Below, piece by piece: positions 1 to 8,037 of a DNA stretch of 64,000 nt. The DNA is from DATEPR01 sp036491115 (GTDB lineage Bacteria > Actinomycetota > Actinomycetes > Mycobacteriales > Pseudonocardiaceae), in the NCBI GenBank assembly GCA_036491115.1, contig DASXCQ010000054.1:7331-71330 (forward strand). The letters are read 5' to 3'. Under the pieces are notes generated by a model, which was given only the letters and a program-made list of their open reading frames with translations, made no database searches and was not told the DNA's origin. Both the position numbers and the translations under genes were made by a program. Position 1 is the stretch's first letter, and each line of letters starts with the position of its first letter.

Positions 1-12
1 AGGCGACCGGAC

Positions 13-54
13 CCGGTTCGGCCGGCGTGTGGTGGACGTGGCCGGCCGAACCGG
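13..54 (-). terminator. hairpin terminator after arginine deiminase
   Basis: Two perfect 14-bp arms (13-26, CCGGTTCGGCCGGC, and 41-54) flank a 14-base loop. The structure begins three bases beyond the arginine deiminase stop in the direction of its transcription. There is no T-run, which is usual for actinomycete terminators. Confidence 0.7.
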
Positions 55-56
55 TT

Positions 57-1268
57 TTACAACGCTGCCCGGGACACCGGGCAGGACATGCACCGCGGCC
101 CGCCGCGCCCGGAGCCCAGTTCCGAGCCGGAGATACGCAGCACCTCGATGCCGGCCGCCTCCAGCCGTGCGTTGGTCTCCACGTTGCGCTCGTAGGCCAC
201 TACCACGCCGGGCGCCACGGCGAGCGTGTTGTTGCCGTCGTCCCACTGCTCGCGTTCCGCGGTGACCGGGTCCAGCCCGGTGTCGATCACCCGGAGCCGG
301 TCGATGCTCATCGCCTTCGCGGCGGCCGTCAGGAACGGCTCCGGACCGTCCACTCGCACGCCGTCCGCGCCGTCCGGGCGCAGCGGGTAGGCGGACAGCG
401 AGTCGCGGATCGCCGGGTACATCACGAAGGCGTCCCGGTCCACCATCGTGCAGACGGTGTCCAGGTGCATGGTGGCGCGCTGCTGCGCGATCGGCACCGC
501 CAGCACGGTGTGCGCCAGCCCGTCCGCGAACGCCGACCGGGCCAGTGCCTCGGCGCCCGCCGCCGACGTGCGCTCACCGACGCCGACCGCGAGCACACCC
601 GGTGCCAGCGCCAGCACGTCACCACCCTCGACCGGTGCCGAGTGGGCGCCGTAAGCGCGGGCGGTCTGCCGGAACCGGGGGTGGTAGGCGTAGATCAGGT
701 CGGTGATCGCCGACTCCCGGCGCCGGGCCGGCATGATCAGCGACGCCACCGCGACCCGGTCGCCGATCCACACCGACGAGTCGCGGGTGAACAGCAGGTT
801 GGGCAGTGGATCGATGGCGAAGTCGTGCGGCTGGTGCATCCGCCGGACCAGCGAGGCACCCTCGGCGACGGGCAGCTCCTCGAACGTCATGCCGGCGGTC
901 AGCACGCTGGCCAGCGCCTCCGGGGACACGCCGGACAGGTGCGAGCGCAGCGCGTCCGCCAGGTGCAGGCCCAGCCGCAGCTCGTCCACGCAGGCGTACA
1001 CCCCGGCGGCATGCGCCCGAGCGTCCCGCAACGCCGTGACCAGCAGGTCGCCCAGCAGCAGCACCTCGACGCCCCGCCCGGCCAGCAGCGCGGCGAAGGC
1101 GTCGTGCTCGGCCTGCGCGCGGTCCACCCAGGGGATGCCGTCGAACAGGAGTTGGTCGTTGTTGCGGGGGGTGAGCCGCTTGAGTTCCGGGCCCGGACGG
1201 TGCAGCAGCACGGTGCTCAGGGGGCCCACTTCGCTGTCGACCCGATGGTCGGCGCTTGCCTCGGTCAC
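57..1268 (-). CDS. arcA: arginine deiminase
   Basis: Predicted to hydrolyse L-arginine to citrulline and ammonia in the cytoplasm. The 403-residue protein has the usual family length. Visible family motifs are FTRDSSVWIG in the first half, EGGDVLAL (catalytic Glu region), MHLDTVCTMVD (catalytic His and Asp), and the C-terminal GGPRCMSCP holding the nucleophilic Cys. The GTG start at 1268 is chosen because the protein then opens directly into the family N-terminus (TEASADHRVDSEVGPL...); the frame stays open further upstream but that part overlaps the CPBP gene. It lies 14 bases downstream of the CPBP protease gene on the same strand, so the two may be cotranscribed. No arcB, arcC or antiporter gene is beside it, so a full energy-yielding ADI pathway is not evident here. 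Confidence 0.93.
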   Translation of the reverse strand: MTEASADHRVDSEVGPLSTVLLHRPGPELKRLTPRNNDQLLFDGIPWVDRAQAEHDAFAALLAGRGVEVLLLGDLLVTALRDARAHAAGVYACVDELRLGLHLADALRSHLSGVSPEALASVLTAGMTFEELPVAEGASLVRRMHQPHDFAIDPLPNLLFTRDSSVWIGDRVAVASLIMPARRRESAITDLIYAYHPRFRQTARAYGAHSAPVEGGDVLALAPGVLAVGVGERTSAAGAEALARSAFADGLAHTVLAVPIAQQRATMHLDTVCTMVDRDAFVMYPAIRDSLSAYPLRPDGADGVRVDGPEPFLTAAAKAMSIDRLRVIDTGLDPVTAEREQWDDGNNTLAVAPGVVVAYERNVETNARLEAAGIEVLRISGSELGSGRGGPRCMSCPVSRAAL

Positions 1269-1282
1269 ACGTCGCAGCGTAG

Positions 1283-2101
1283 CTATTTCAGGAACGACAG
1301 GTGGTTCACCAGCAACGCGTAGCCGACGAACGAGATGACGTCCAGCAGCGTGTGCGCGACCACCATCGGCCAGAGCCGGTTGGTCCGCTGCCAGATCCGG
1401 CCGAACACCAGCCCCAGCACGAAGTTGCCGATGAACCCGCCGAACCCCTGGTACAGGTGGTAGGAGCCGCGCAACACGGCCGCGGCGACCACGGACCCGT
1501 TCTCCCGCATCCCGAGCTGGCGCAGCCGGGTGATCAGGTAGCCGATCACCAGCGCCTCCTCGGCCCAGGCGTTCGCCGCGGCCGCGACGACCAGCACGGG
1601 GATGCGCCACCACGTGTCGTTCAGCGTGGTCGGCTGGACGGTCAGGTCCAGGTCGAGGGCGCGGGCCACGAAGTACAGGGACAGCCCCGGAATGCCGATC
1701 AACGCGGTCAGCCCCACCCCGACCCAGGCGTCCGCCCGCCGGAACCGGCTCAGCCCGATGTCGGCCAGCCGGTATCCGGCCCGGTACAACAGGTAGACGC
1801 CGAGGAGGCCCCAGGCCAGCAGTTTCCCGATGTTCGCCAGTTGCCCCAGGAAGTCCAGGAAACTTGCCGTCGCCTGCGGCACGTTGATCGCCACGTGCTG
1901 CTCGTTGAGCGGTATCGGCTTGAGCAGCGAGTCCAGCAGCGAGATCAGGCTGGTGACCCCGGCCAGCCCCAGACTGACGGCGAACACGATGACGATCTCG
2001 AACCGCACCATCCGACGCTCGGCCGGATCGTCCACGTACCGGACCCCGGCCGGCTGTTGGGGCACCAGCCAGGCCCGCATACGGTCGTGCACACCGATCA
2101 T
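1283..2101 (-). CDS. CPBP family intramembrane metalloprotease
   Basis: A 272-residue multi-pass membrane protein of the CPBP/Abi (Rce1-type) glutamic intramembrane protease family. Family motifs are EEALVIGYLITRL (motif 1), SYHLYQGFGGFIGNF (motif 2) and HTLLDVISF (motif 3), whose Glu and His residues form the active site. Several hydrophobic segments precede them. The ATG at 2101 is used; a second Met seven codons later (MRAWLVPQQ) is an alternative. Substrate is unknown. In bacteria such proteins often act in bacteriocin self-immunity or membrane-protein maturation, but nothing nearby suggests a bacteriocin. It is upstream of the arginine deiminase gene and probably shares its transcript. 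Confidence 0.85.
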   Translation of the reverse strand: MIGVHDRMRAWLVPQQPAGVRYVDDPAERRMVRFEIVIVFAVSLGLAGVTSLISLLDSLLKPIPLNEQHVAINVPQATASFLDFLGQLANIGKLLAWGLLGVYLLYRAGYRLADIGLSRFRRADAWVGVGLTALIGIPGLSLYFVARALDLDLTVQPTTLNDTWWRIPVLVVAAAANAWAEEALVIGYLITRLRQLGMRENGSVVAAAVLRGSYHLYQGFGGFIGNFVLGLVFGRIWQRTNRLWPMVVAHTLLDVISFVGYALLVNHLSFLK

Positions 2102-2287
2102 CGTAGAGACCGAGCCGGTGATCCCGACGTCAGCCGTTCAGCACTGAGTCCTGGGAGAAGTCATCGTCGTCCTCCGGTCGCCCGGCCGGCTCGGCCAACC
2201 GCGCCTCCGCCGTGGGCGGCCGGTCCGGGTCCCCCGGCAAGCGCCAGCCTCGACCCTTTCGGGTGAACGAGCGGAGCCGCCAAGTGA

Positions 2288-2638
2288 CTTTATCTGCCGG
2301 CCGCCGCGCTCGCTTTCCGCACGCTGGCCCTGTTCCTCCAGGGAAAGATCAACTGGTGGTGGCTGTTGCCATGGGGATCAATCGGGCTGTCGGTTTGCTG
2401 CTACTTCCGGGCACGCGCATCCGCCACGCTGAAACCGAGCACGCTGTGGACGCTGGCGCAGTGCCTCTTTGCCCTGGGCGCGTTCGGCCTGCTTGTGTTT
2501 CCGGCTCGTGGGTGACCTCCGTCAGCGCGTACTCGCATCGCTGGGTGCGCACGGCGGCCACTCCTGTGGGGATGGGGCCAGACCGCACGGGGGATCGGCG
2601 CGATCTTCCTGATCGCGATTCCGGTTGAGATGGGATGA
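2288..2638 (+). pseudogene. decayed small membrane-protein gene
   Basis: One reading frame here encodes protein-like hydrophobic sequence but has no start codon, and an in-frame TGA at 2513-2515 splits it. The first part includes LALFLQGKINWWWLLPWG and TLWTLAQCLFALGAFGLLVF. The part after the stop includes LLWGWGQTARGIGAIFLIAI. The frame is closed just upstream by TGA codons at 2264 and 2285. Aromatic and aliphatic clusters on both sides of the stop, in the same frame, suggest the remnant of a two- or three-helix membrane protein rather than chance. I cannot name the family. The remaining intergenic sequence (2102-2287) shows nothing else. Confidence 0.4.
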
Positions 2639-2645
2639 TCGGCAC

Positions 2646-3104
2646 ATGCCGAAGTACGCCACGAACGACGTCGTTGACCGTGACCACCTGGTGGAGTTCC
2701 TGCGGCCCCGCCATCGGGGCATTCTGGTGACCGGTCGGGGGGACGGGCGGCCGCAGCTGTCTCCGGTCACCTTCGGCGTCGACTCCGAGGGCCGGGTCGT
2801 CGTCTCCACCTACCCGCAGCGCGCCAAGGTCCGCAACCTGCGTCGCGAACCCAACGCCTCCCTGTGCGTCCTGTCCGACGACTGGAACGACGCCTGGGTC
2901 CAGGTGGACGGGACCGCCGAGGTGTTGGACCTGCCGCACGCGGTGGAGCCGCTGGTCGACTACTTCCGGTCGATCTCCGGTGAGCACCCGAACTGGGACG
3001 AGTACCGGGAGGCGATGCGGCGGCAGGGCAAGTCGCTGGTGCGCCTCACGATCGAGCGCTGGAGCCCGATCGCGACCGGTGGTTTCCCGCCGGAACTCGG
3101 CTAG
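2646..3104 (+). CDS. PPOX-class F420/flavin-dependent oxidoreductase
   Basis: A 152-residue split-barrel protein resembling the small PPOX-class F420-dependent enzymes (Rv1155-type). The pattern is HLVEFLRPRHRGILVTGRGDG, then SPVTFGVDSEGRVVVST, RAKVRNLRREPNASLCV and a C-terminal RLTIERWSPIATGG. The family reduces biliverdin-like or quinone substrates with deazaflavin, but the substrate cannot be read from sequence. ATG at 2646 is preferred over one seven codons upstream because the alignment to the family begins at MPKYATND. Its stop overlaps the end of the convergent DUF2470 gene by four bases. Confidence 0.82.
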   Translation: MPKYATNDVVDRDHLVEFLRPRHRGILVTGRGDGRPQLSPVTFGVDSEGRVVVSTYPQRAKVRNLRREPNASLCVLSDDWNDAWVQVDGTAEVLDLPHAVEPLVDYFRSISGEHPNWDEYREAMRRQGKSLVRLTIERWSPIATGGFPPELG

Positions 3105-3865
3105 CGCACCTGGTTGAGGAACGGGCAGCCGACCATCCGGCGCAGTTGGCTGCCCAGCGCGCCGGGCGTGTCCACCGGTTCGGAGAACGCCAGCCGCACG
3201 TCGTGGTCACCGTCGGGTGTCTCGACGCGCAGCCGCAGGCCGTACCGGTCCAACCCGAGCGGTCGCACGTGGCCGCCGCGCAGGTTGTCCGGCAGCAACC
3301 GGGTGAGCATGCCGACGACGTCCCGGTGCGCCAGTTCCAGGTGGCGCAGCCAGTGGTCCTCGTGCCGGCAGAACGGGTCCGGACTGGCCGAGCCGAACTC
3401 GTCCGGGCGCAGTGAGCACGTGCCTTCGCCGTCGGCGAGCACCAGCGACACCGGTGTCAGCCGGAGCGCGGACATGCCGTGGCCGATGTCGAGCAGTCGG
3501 CTGTCGGCGAGCACCTCGGCGACGGCCAGGGCCGCGCGCCGGGCCTGCGGACCGGTCAGCGTGCCCAGCCAGCCGGTGATCCACAGCAGGCCTCGCACCG
3601 GTTCCCGCAGGGCAACGGGCGCGCGGTCGGCCAGTTCGACCATGGCGGCGATGTCGTCGTCGGTGGCGAGCGTGACCAGTGGATGGTCGTCGGGCAGCAG
3701 CACCGTCACCGAACCGTCGGCGTGCACGTGGTGCAGGTGCGGTTCGATCCGGTCCGCGTCGTCCATGCCGGTCCGCAGCACACTGGCCCGCCCGCCTCGC
3801 GCGGCGATCGTGCGGGCCCGGTCGGCCGGCTCGGGACACGGTGGTCTGCGCACTGTCTGACCCAC
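3101..3865 (-). CDS. DUF2470 domain protein, probably iron/haem related
   Basis: A 254-residue cytoplasmic protein. The N-terminal half contains the FMN-barrel-like stretch ADRARTIAARGGRAS...LHHVHADGSVTVLLPDDHPLV. The C-terminal portion (from about residue 165, HLELAHRDVVGMLTRLL, to LRRMVGCPFLNQVR) is the DUF2470 domain also found at the end of HugZ-type haem-degrading proteins. The GTG at 3865 gives a full-length family N-terminus; an internal Met at residue 34 is a weaker option. A near-consensus iron box starts 15 bases upstream, so IdeR/DtxR repression under iron sufficiency is likely. No haem-binding residue can be pointed to with confidence, so haem or siderophore-iron handling is an inference from family and operator. 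Confidence 0.75.
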   Translation of the reverse strand: MGQTVRRPPCPEPADRARTIAARGGRASVLRTGMDDADRIEPHLHHVHADGSVTVLLPDDHPLVTLATDDDIAAMVELADRAPVALREPVRGLLWITGWLGTLTGPQARRAALAVAEVLADSRLLDIGHGMSALRLTPVSLVLADGEGTCSLRPDEFGSASPDPFCRHEDHWLRHLELAHRDVVGMLTRLLPDNLRGGHVRPLGLDRYGLRLRVETPDGDHDVRLAFSEPVDTPGALGSQLRRMVGCPFLNQVR

Positions 3866-3879
3866 GACTGCACCTCCAG

Positions 3880-3898
3880 TTAGGTTAGCCTAACTTGA
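3880..3898 (-). promoter_or_regulatory. IdeR/DtxR-type iron box
   Basis: The 19-mer starting TTAGGTTAGCCTAACTTGA matches the DtxR/IdeR consensus TWAGGTWAGSCTWACCTWA at 17 of 19 positions by eye. It sits immediately upstream of the DUF2470 start and behind the hmgA stop, so it should control the DUF2470 gene. Confidence 0.72.
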
Positions 3899-3916
3899 AA
3901 GCGCCCGAAGGGAAAG

Positions 3917-5104
3917 TCAGCGATCAGGGCCTCGTCCGGACCACGACCACGCGTAACGGGCGTCCTCGCACCCGGCGGCCGCCTCGCCGAGCTCCAGCGG
4001 CCGGAACGTGTCGACCATGACCGCGGTCTCGTCGAAGTAGGACACCCCGATCGACGCCTCCGCGGCACCCGGCTGCGGCCCGTGGGTGAAGCCGGACGGG
4101 TGCAGCGACAGCGAACCCAGCCCGATGCCCGAACCCTTGCGTGCCTCGTAGTTTCCGCCCACGTAGAACAGCAGTTCGTCGGAGTCGACGTTGGCGTGGT
4201 TGTACGGCACCGGAATCGACTCCGGGTGGTAGTCCACCTTGCGCGGGCAGAACGAGCACACCACGAAGTTCGGCCCCTCGAACGTCTGGTGCACCGGTGG
4301 CGGCTGGTGCACGCGGCCGGTGACGGGTTCGAAGTCGGCGATGTTGAACGCCCACGGATACAGGCAGCCGTCCCAGCCGACCACGTCGAACGGGTGGTGG
4401 GCGTAGGTGTAGCGGGTCAGGCCGGCGCGGTGCCGCACGTGGACGTCCACGTCGGTGCCCTCGACCAGCAGCGGTTCGGTCGGCCCGCGCTGGTCCCGTT
4501 CGCAGTACGGCGAGTGCTCCAGGAACTGGCCCCTGGCCGCCAGGTACCGGCGCGGCGGCCCGATGTGGCCGCCCGCCTCCAGGACGAGCATCCGCAGCGG
4601 GTCGTCACCGGTGGGCACGACGCGGTAGGTGCACGACGTGGGCAGCACGACGTAGTCGCCGTCGCCGATCCCCAGCGAGCCGTACACCGTCTCGACCGTG
4701 CCGGCACCGCCCTGCACGTACAGCAGTTCGTCCCCGGCCGCGTTGCGGTACAGCGGGCTGGGCGCGGTGGCCGCGACGAAGCACACCGCCACGTCCGGGT
4801 TGCCGAACAGCAGTCGCCTGCCGCGCACCGCGTCGACGTCCGCGGGCGCGTCCCACTTCAGTTCCTGGGAACGGAAGTGGCGCGGCTTGAGCGGATGGTT
4901 GGCGGCGGTGCCACGATCGGTGAAATCGTCGACCGCCACGGCGTCGACGATCGCCGTGGGCAGGTGCCGGTGGTAGAGCAGAGCCGAGTCGGACGAGAAT
5001 CCCTCGACGCCCATCAGCTCTTCGGCGTAGAGGTTGCCGTCCGGATCGCGGAACCGGGTGTGGCGCTTTCGGGGGATCGAGCCGACGCTGCGGTAGTACG
5101 GCAT
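3917..5104 (-). CDS. hmgA: homogentisate 1,2-dioxygenase
   Basis: Opens the ring of homogentisate to maleylacetoacetate in tyrosine/phenylalanine catabolism, using non-haem Fe(II). The 395-residue protein is typical of the shorter actinobacterial members. The C-terminal cupin carries the probable metal ligands His303 (VPYNHAN), Glu310 (SDELLFYVGG) and His341 (SGFTHGPQP), in the spacing known for the family. The N-terminus MPYYRSVGSIPRKRHTRFR and the RSQELKWD region also fit. It is transcribed divergently from an operon carrying fahA and an IclR regulator, which supports the pathway assignment. Confidence 0.93.
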   Translation of the reverse strand: MPYYRSVGSIPRKRHTRFRDPDGNLYAEELMGVEGFSSDSALLYHRHLPTAIVDAVAVDDFTDRGTAANHPLKPRHFRSQELKWDAPADVDAVRGRRLLFGNPDVAVCFVAATAPSPLYRNAAGDELLYVQGGAGTVETVYGSLGIGDGDYVVLPTSCTYRVVPTGDDPLRMLVLEAGGHIGPPRRYLAARGQFLEHSPYCERDQRGPTEPLLVEGTDVDVHVRHRAGLTRYTYAHHPFDVVGWDGCLYPWAFNIADFEPVTGRVHQPPPVHQTFEGPNFVVCSFCPRKVDYHPESIPVPYNHANVDSDELLFYVGGNYEARKGSGIGLGSLSLHPSGFTHGPQPGAAEASIGVSYFDETAVMVDTFRPLELGEAAAGCEDARYAWSWSGRGPDR

Positions 5105-5128
5105 GGCACCTCGGTCCGGTCACTCAGC

Positions 5129-5143
5129 GTCCGAAAATCGGAC
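5129..5143. promoter_or_regulatory. operator-like inverted repeat between hmgA and its divergent operon
   Basis: GTCCGA-AAA-TCGGAC is a perfect 6-bp inverted repeat with a 3-base spacer. It lies between the divergent hmgA and unknown/fahA/iclR transcription units, directly upstream of a candidate -35. It is the most likely binding site for the IclR regulator encoded at the end of the operon. Confidence 0.45.
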
Positions 5144-5147
5144 AGTT

Positions 5148-5175
5148 TTGTTCGGCTGTTTGACACCATTAGCGT
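5148..5175 (+). promoter_or_regulatory. promoter of the fahA operon
   Basis: TTGTTC (5148-5153) and TAGCGT (5170-5175) are separated by 16 bases. The expected transcription start coincides with the GTG at 5183, so the first gene would be leaderless. Confidence 0.4.
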
Positions 5176-5182
5176 GTCACCT

Positions 5183-6049
5183 GTGTCAAGCGCTGTCGAA
5201 CTCCGTGCGCAAGGTCCGTTCGGTATTCCGCCCCTGTTGGCGCGGCTGGTGGATGACGCCGCGCTGTTCCCACCGGGCGGTGCCGGCATGACGGACGCGG
5301 TCCGGGAACACCTGGCGGGACGTGCCGGTCGGCGGGCCGGCGTGATCGGTCTGTTCCTGTGCAACGCGTCCCGGCTACCCGAGCTGATCACCGAGTTGAT
5401 CAAGGCGAAGCCGCCGACGCCGATCGGGTTGTCGCTGGTGGTGGACACCGGTCTGGGTGGTCTGCCGAAGGCGGTGTCGATCGTCGAGTCCCGCACCGAG
5501 TTGCTGGCGCTGCGGATGGTCGAGATGCCGGCACCCTCGGACGTGGACGAGGTGTGGCTGGAACGGGTGGACGAGTTCGTGCCCGAGGACGCGATCCGGG
5601 TGATCGAGCCCAGACGTGGCGGGGCCGCCTGGCTGGAGGGCGTGCGCCGGGTCGCCGACCGCGGCTACTGGCCGAAGCTGCGCTGCGGCGGTCAGTCCGC
5701 CGAGGCGTTTCCCAGCCTGGACCACGTCGCCGACTTCCTCGGTGTACTGGCCGGTTCCGGTGCCTCGTTCAAGGCGACGTCCGGGCTGCACAACGCCGTC
5801 CGACACACCGACGAGCGGACCGGCTTCACCCACCACGGTTTCCTCAACCTGCTGGTGGCCACCGCCCGCGCGCTGGCCGACGGCGACGTGAAGGAGGCGC
5901 TGGCCAGCGAGGACGGGCCGGCACTGGCCACCGAGGCCGCCGAGCTGACCGACGACGCCGCCCGCGCGGTGCGCGGTGTCTTCGCCTCCTACGGTTCCGG
6001 CTCGCTCGCCGAGCCGGTCGCCGATCTGGAAAAGCTCGGTCTGCTGTGA
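5183..6049 (+). CDS. conserved hypothetical protein of the homogentisate operon
   Basis: A 288-residue soluble protein that I do not recognise. It begins SSAVELRAQGPFGIPPLLARLVDDAALFPPGG. Later recognisable stretches are GVIGLFLCNASRLPELI, EPRRGGAAWLEGVRRVADRGYWPKLRCGG and SGASFKATSGLHNAVRH. The alternating strand/helix pattern and the KLRCGG and FKATSGLH segments look like barrel active-site loops, but this is only an impression. The GTG at 5183 is preferred because a -10-like TAGCGT lies seven bases upstream; GTG 5174 is an alternative. It overlaps fahA by four bases (GTGA), so it belongs to the pathway operon. Homogentisate breakdown needs a maleylacetoacetate isomerase step and no such gene is seen, which makes this protein a candidate for that role; this is inference only. 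Confidence 0.75.
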   Translation: MSSAVELRAQGPFGIPPLLARLVDDAALFPPGGAGMTDAVREHLAGRAGRRAGVIGLFLCNASRLPELITELIKAKPPTPIGLSLVVDTGLGGLPKAVSIVESRTELLALRMVEMPAPSDVDEVWLERVDEFVPEDAIRVIEPRRGGAAWLEGVRRVADRGYWPKLRCGGQSAEAFPSLDHVADFLGVLAGSGASFKATSGLHNAVRHTDERTGFTHHGFLNLLVATARALADGDVKEALASEDGPALATEAAELTDDAARAVRGVFASYGSGSLAEPVADLEKLGLL

Positions 6050-7260
6050 GCTGGGTCGTCGACGAGCACTTCGGACCGGACCACCCGTTCGGCCCGCAGA
6101 CGCTGCCCTACGGCGTGATCGACGTCGGCGACGGGCCGCACGTCGCCATCCGCGTCGGCGACCACGCGCTGCCGCTGCGCCCGCTGGCCGACCTGCTCGG
6201 CCCGCGCCTGGCCGAACTGGTCACCGGGCCGTCGCTGGACCGGCTGCTGGCCACGTCCAGGGCGACGTGGACCGAACTGCGGGACCGACTGACCGAACTG
6301 GTCACCCGATCCACTCGCCCGCGCGGCGCGGAGACCATCCCCCTGTCCCGGCTGACCACCCGGCTGCCGTTCACCGTCGCCGACTACGTCGACTTCTACT
6401 CGTCCCGGCACCACGCGGAGAACGCCGGCCGCATCTTCCGCCCGGACGCGCCCCCACTGCGGCCGAACTGGACCCACCTGCCGGTCGGCTACCACGGCCG
6501 GGCCGGCACCGTGATGGTGTCCGGCACCGACATCGAGCGGCCGAACGGCCAGCGGGCCGGCGAGCGACCGGGCACGGTCGAGTTCGGGCCGACCCAGCGC
6601 CTGGACGTCGAGGCCGAGGTCGGCTTCGTCTGCGGCGGGCCGGTGGCCGGCAGGGTGCCGACGTCGGCGGTCGCCGAGCACGTGTTCGGCGTGACGCTGG
6701 TCAACGACTGGTCGGCGCGGGACATCCAGGGCTGGGAGTCCAACCCGCTCGGCCCGTTCCTCGGCAAGTCGTTCGCCACCTCGATCGGCGCCTGGATCAC
6801 CCCGCTGGCCGCCTTGGCCGCCGCTCGCGTGCCGGTGCCGGCCGCGCCGCACCCGCTGCAGCGCTACCTGGTCGAGGACGAGCCGTGGGGACTGGACATC
6901 GCCGTGCAGATCACCTGGAACGGCACGGTCGTGTCCCGGCCGCCCTTCGCCGGGATGAACTGGTCGTGCGCGCAACAACTGGCCCACCTGACGGTCAACG
7001 GCGCCACCGTCCGGCCCGGTGACCTGTTCGCCTCCGGCACCGTGTCCGGCCCGGAACCCGGCCAGCGCGGCAGCCTGCTGGAGCTGACCTGGGGCGGCGC
7101 CGAACCTGTCACCCTGGACGACGGCGCCAAGCGCACGTTCCTGGAGGACGGCGACACGGTCGTCATCACCGCCACCGCGCCGGGCCCGGACGGCAGCCGG
7201 ATCGGCCTGGCCGAGGTGGCGGGCGTCGTGCTGCCGGCCGACGCGCCGGGTCGGGGCTAG
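6046..7260 (+). CDS. fahA: fumarylacetoacetase
   Basis: Cleaves fumarylacetoacetate to fumarate and acetoacetate, the last step of homogentisate catabolism. The 404-residue length fits the family. Motifs include YVDFYSSRHHAENAGRIFR (metal Asp and general-base His), LPVGYHGRAGTVMVSG, LDVEAEVGFVCG (metal Glu residues), LVNDWSARDIQGWES (metal Asp) and FLGKSFATSIGAWITP (catalytic Lys). The GTG start overlaps the preceding stop as GTGA, indicating translational coupling. Two bases separate its stop from the IclR gene. Confidence 0.95.
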   Translation: MSWVVDEHFGPDHPFGPQTLPYGVIDVGDGPHVAIRVGDHALPLRPLADLLGPRLAELVTGPSLDRLLATSRATWTELRDRLTELVTRSTRPRGAETIPLSRLTTRLPFTVADYVDFYSSRHHAENAGRIFRPDAPPLRPNWTHLPVGYHGRAGTVMVSGTDIERPNGQRAGERPGTVEFGPTQRLDVEAEVGFVCGGPVAGRVPTSAVAEHVFGVTLVNDWSARDIQGWESNPLGPFLGKSFATSIGAWITPLAALAAARVPVPAAPHPLQRYLVEDEPWGLDIAVQITWNGTVVSRPPFAGMNWSCAQQLAHLTVNGATVRPGDLFASGTVSGPEPGQRGSLLELTWGGAEPVTLDDGAKRTFLEDGDTVVITATAPGPDGSRIGLAEVAGVVLPADAPGRG

Positions 7261-7262
7261 CC

Positions 7263-7961
7263 GTGGTCACGTCCCGATCGGTGGGCGCGACCGGCCTGGG
7301 CCAGGTGTCCCGGCCGAGTACGCCGTCCCGGTCGGGCAAGGAGAGTTCGCTGACGCTGGAACGGGGTCTCGCGCTGCTCCAGGCGGTGGCCGACTGGGAG
7401 GGCGAGGCGCCGACCATCAGCGATCTCGCCGCCGCGGTCGGGGCCAGCCGGGCCGCCGTCTACCGGTTGCTGGTGCCGCTGGTGGAGCGCGGCCTGGTGC
7501 GCCGGGACGGTTCGCGGGTCCGGCTCGGGCTGGGCATGCTCCGGCTGTCCGCGCGGGTGCTGCCGCAGTTGCGGATGATCGCCATGCCGGTGTTGCGCTC
7601 CCTGGCGGAGGAGGTCGGCGCCACCGCCCACCTGACCGTCGCGGACGCCGACGTTGCCCAGGCCGTCGCGGTGGTGGAACCGTCGTGGACCGCCTACCAC
7701 GTCGCCTACCGGGTGGGTGCCCGTCACCCGCTGGCCAAGGGCGCCGCCGGCAAGGCCATCACACTGCCGGCGAAGGGTCCGGCATGGGTGGGTTCGGCCG
7801 GCGAACTGCAGGCGGGCGCGTACGGCGTGGCCGCCCCGGTCCGGGGCGTGCCGGAGCTGCGGGCCAGTGTCGGCGTGGTCGCGCTGGCCCGGCTGGACGA
7901 CGCCACGGTCGGCCCGCGGGTGGTCGCCGCAGCGGCCGAACTGACCGCCGCACTGGCCTGA
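7263..7961 (+). CDS. IclR-family transcriptional regulator of the homogentisate operon
   Basis: A 232-residue regulator with an N-terminal winged helix (SLTLERGLALLQAVAD...TISDLAAAVGASRAAVYRLLVPLVERGLV) and a C-terminal IclR effector domain (LRSLAEEVGATAHLTVAD, PLAKGAAGKAI, AYGVAAPV). The effector half is somewhat short. It is the third gene of the fahA operon, so it probably senses homogentisate or a downstream intermediate and controls the hmgA/fahA divergent promoters. The GTG start lies two bases after the fahA stop. Confidence 0.85.
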   Translation: MVTSRSVGATGLGQVSRPSTPSRSGKESSLTLERGLALLQAVADWEGEAPTISDLAAAVGASRAAVYRLLVPLVERGLVRRDGSRVRLGLGMLRLSARVLPQLRMIAMPVLRSLAEEVGATAHLTVADADVAQAVAVVEPSWTAYHVAYRVGARHPLAKGAAGKAITLPAKGPAWVGSAGELQAGAYGVAAPVRGVPELRASVGVVALARLDDATVGPRVVAAAAELTAALA

Positions 7962-7979
7962 CCAGGACCTAGGTCCTGG
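7962..7979. promoter_or_regulatory. 18-bp perfect palindrome upstream of cydA
   Basis: CCAGGACCTAGGTCCTGG reads identically on both strands and starts one base after the IclR stop. It could fold as a short hairpin ending the fahA operon, or act as an operator for the cyd operon 58 bases downstream. It has no T-run and is not a Rex or ArcA consensus I recognise. Confidence 0.5.
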
Positions 7980-8010
7980 CACACACGGGACTACGCTCCG
8001 CTGGTGAGCG

Positions 8011-8030
8011 ACCCGTTACGGGTCGACAAT
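8011..8030 (+). promoter_or_regulatory. cydA promoter region with inverted repeat
   Basis: ACCCG-TTA-CGGGT (8011-8023) is a perfect inverted repeat directly upstream of a -10-like GACAAT (8025-8030), which is seven bases from the cydA GTG. Its position makes it a plausible repressor or activator site. Confidence 0.35.
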
Positions 8031-8037
8031 CAGTCTC

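Noticed and set aside
2212..2628. Plus-strand frame of 138 codons before the PPOX-class gene
   Set aside because: Translation is unstructured, and a different frame there contains the more protein-like membrane remnant.
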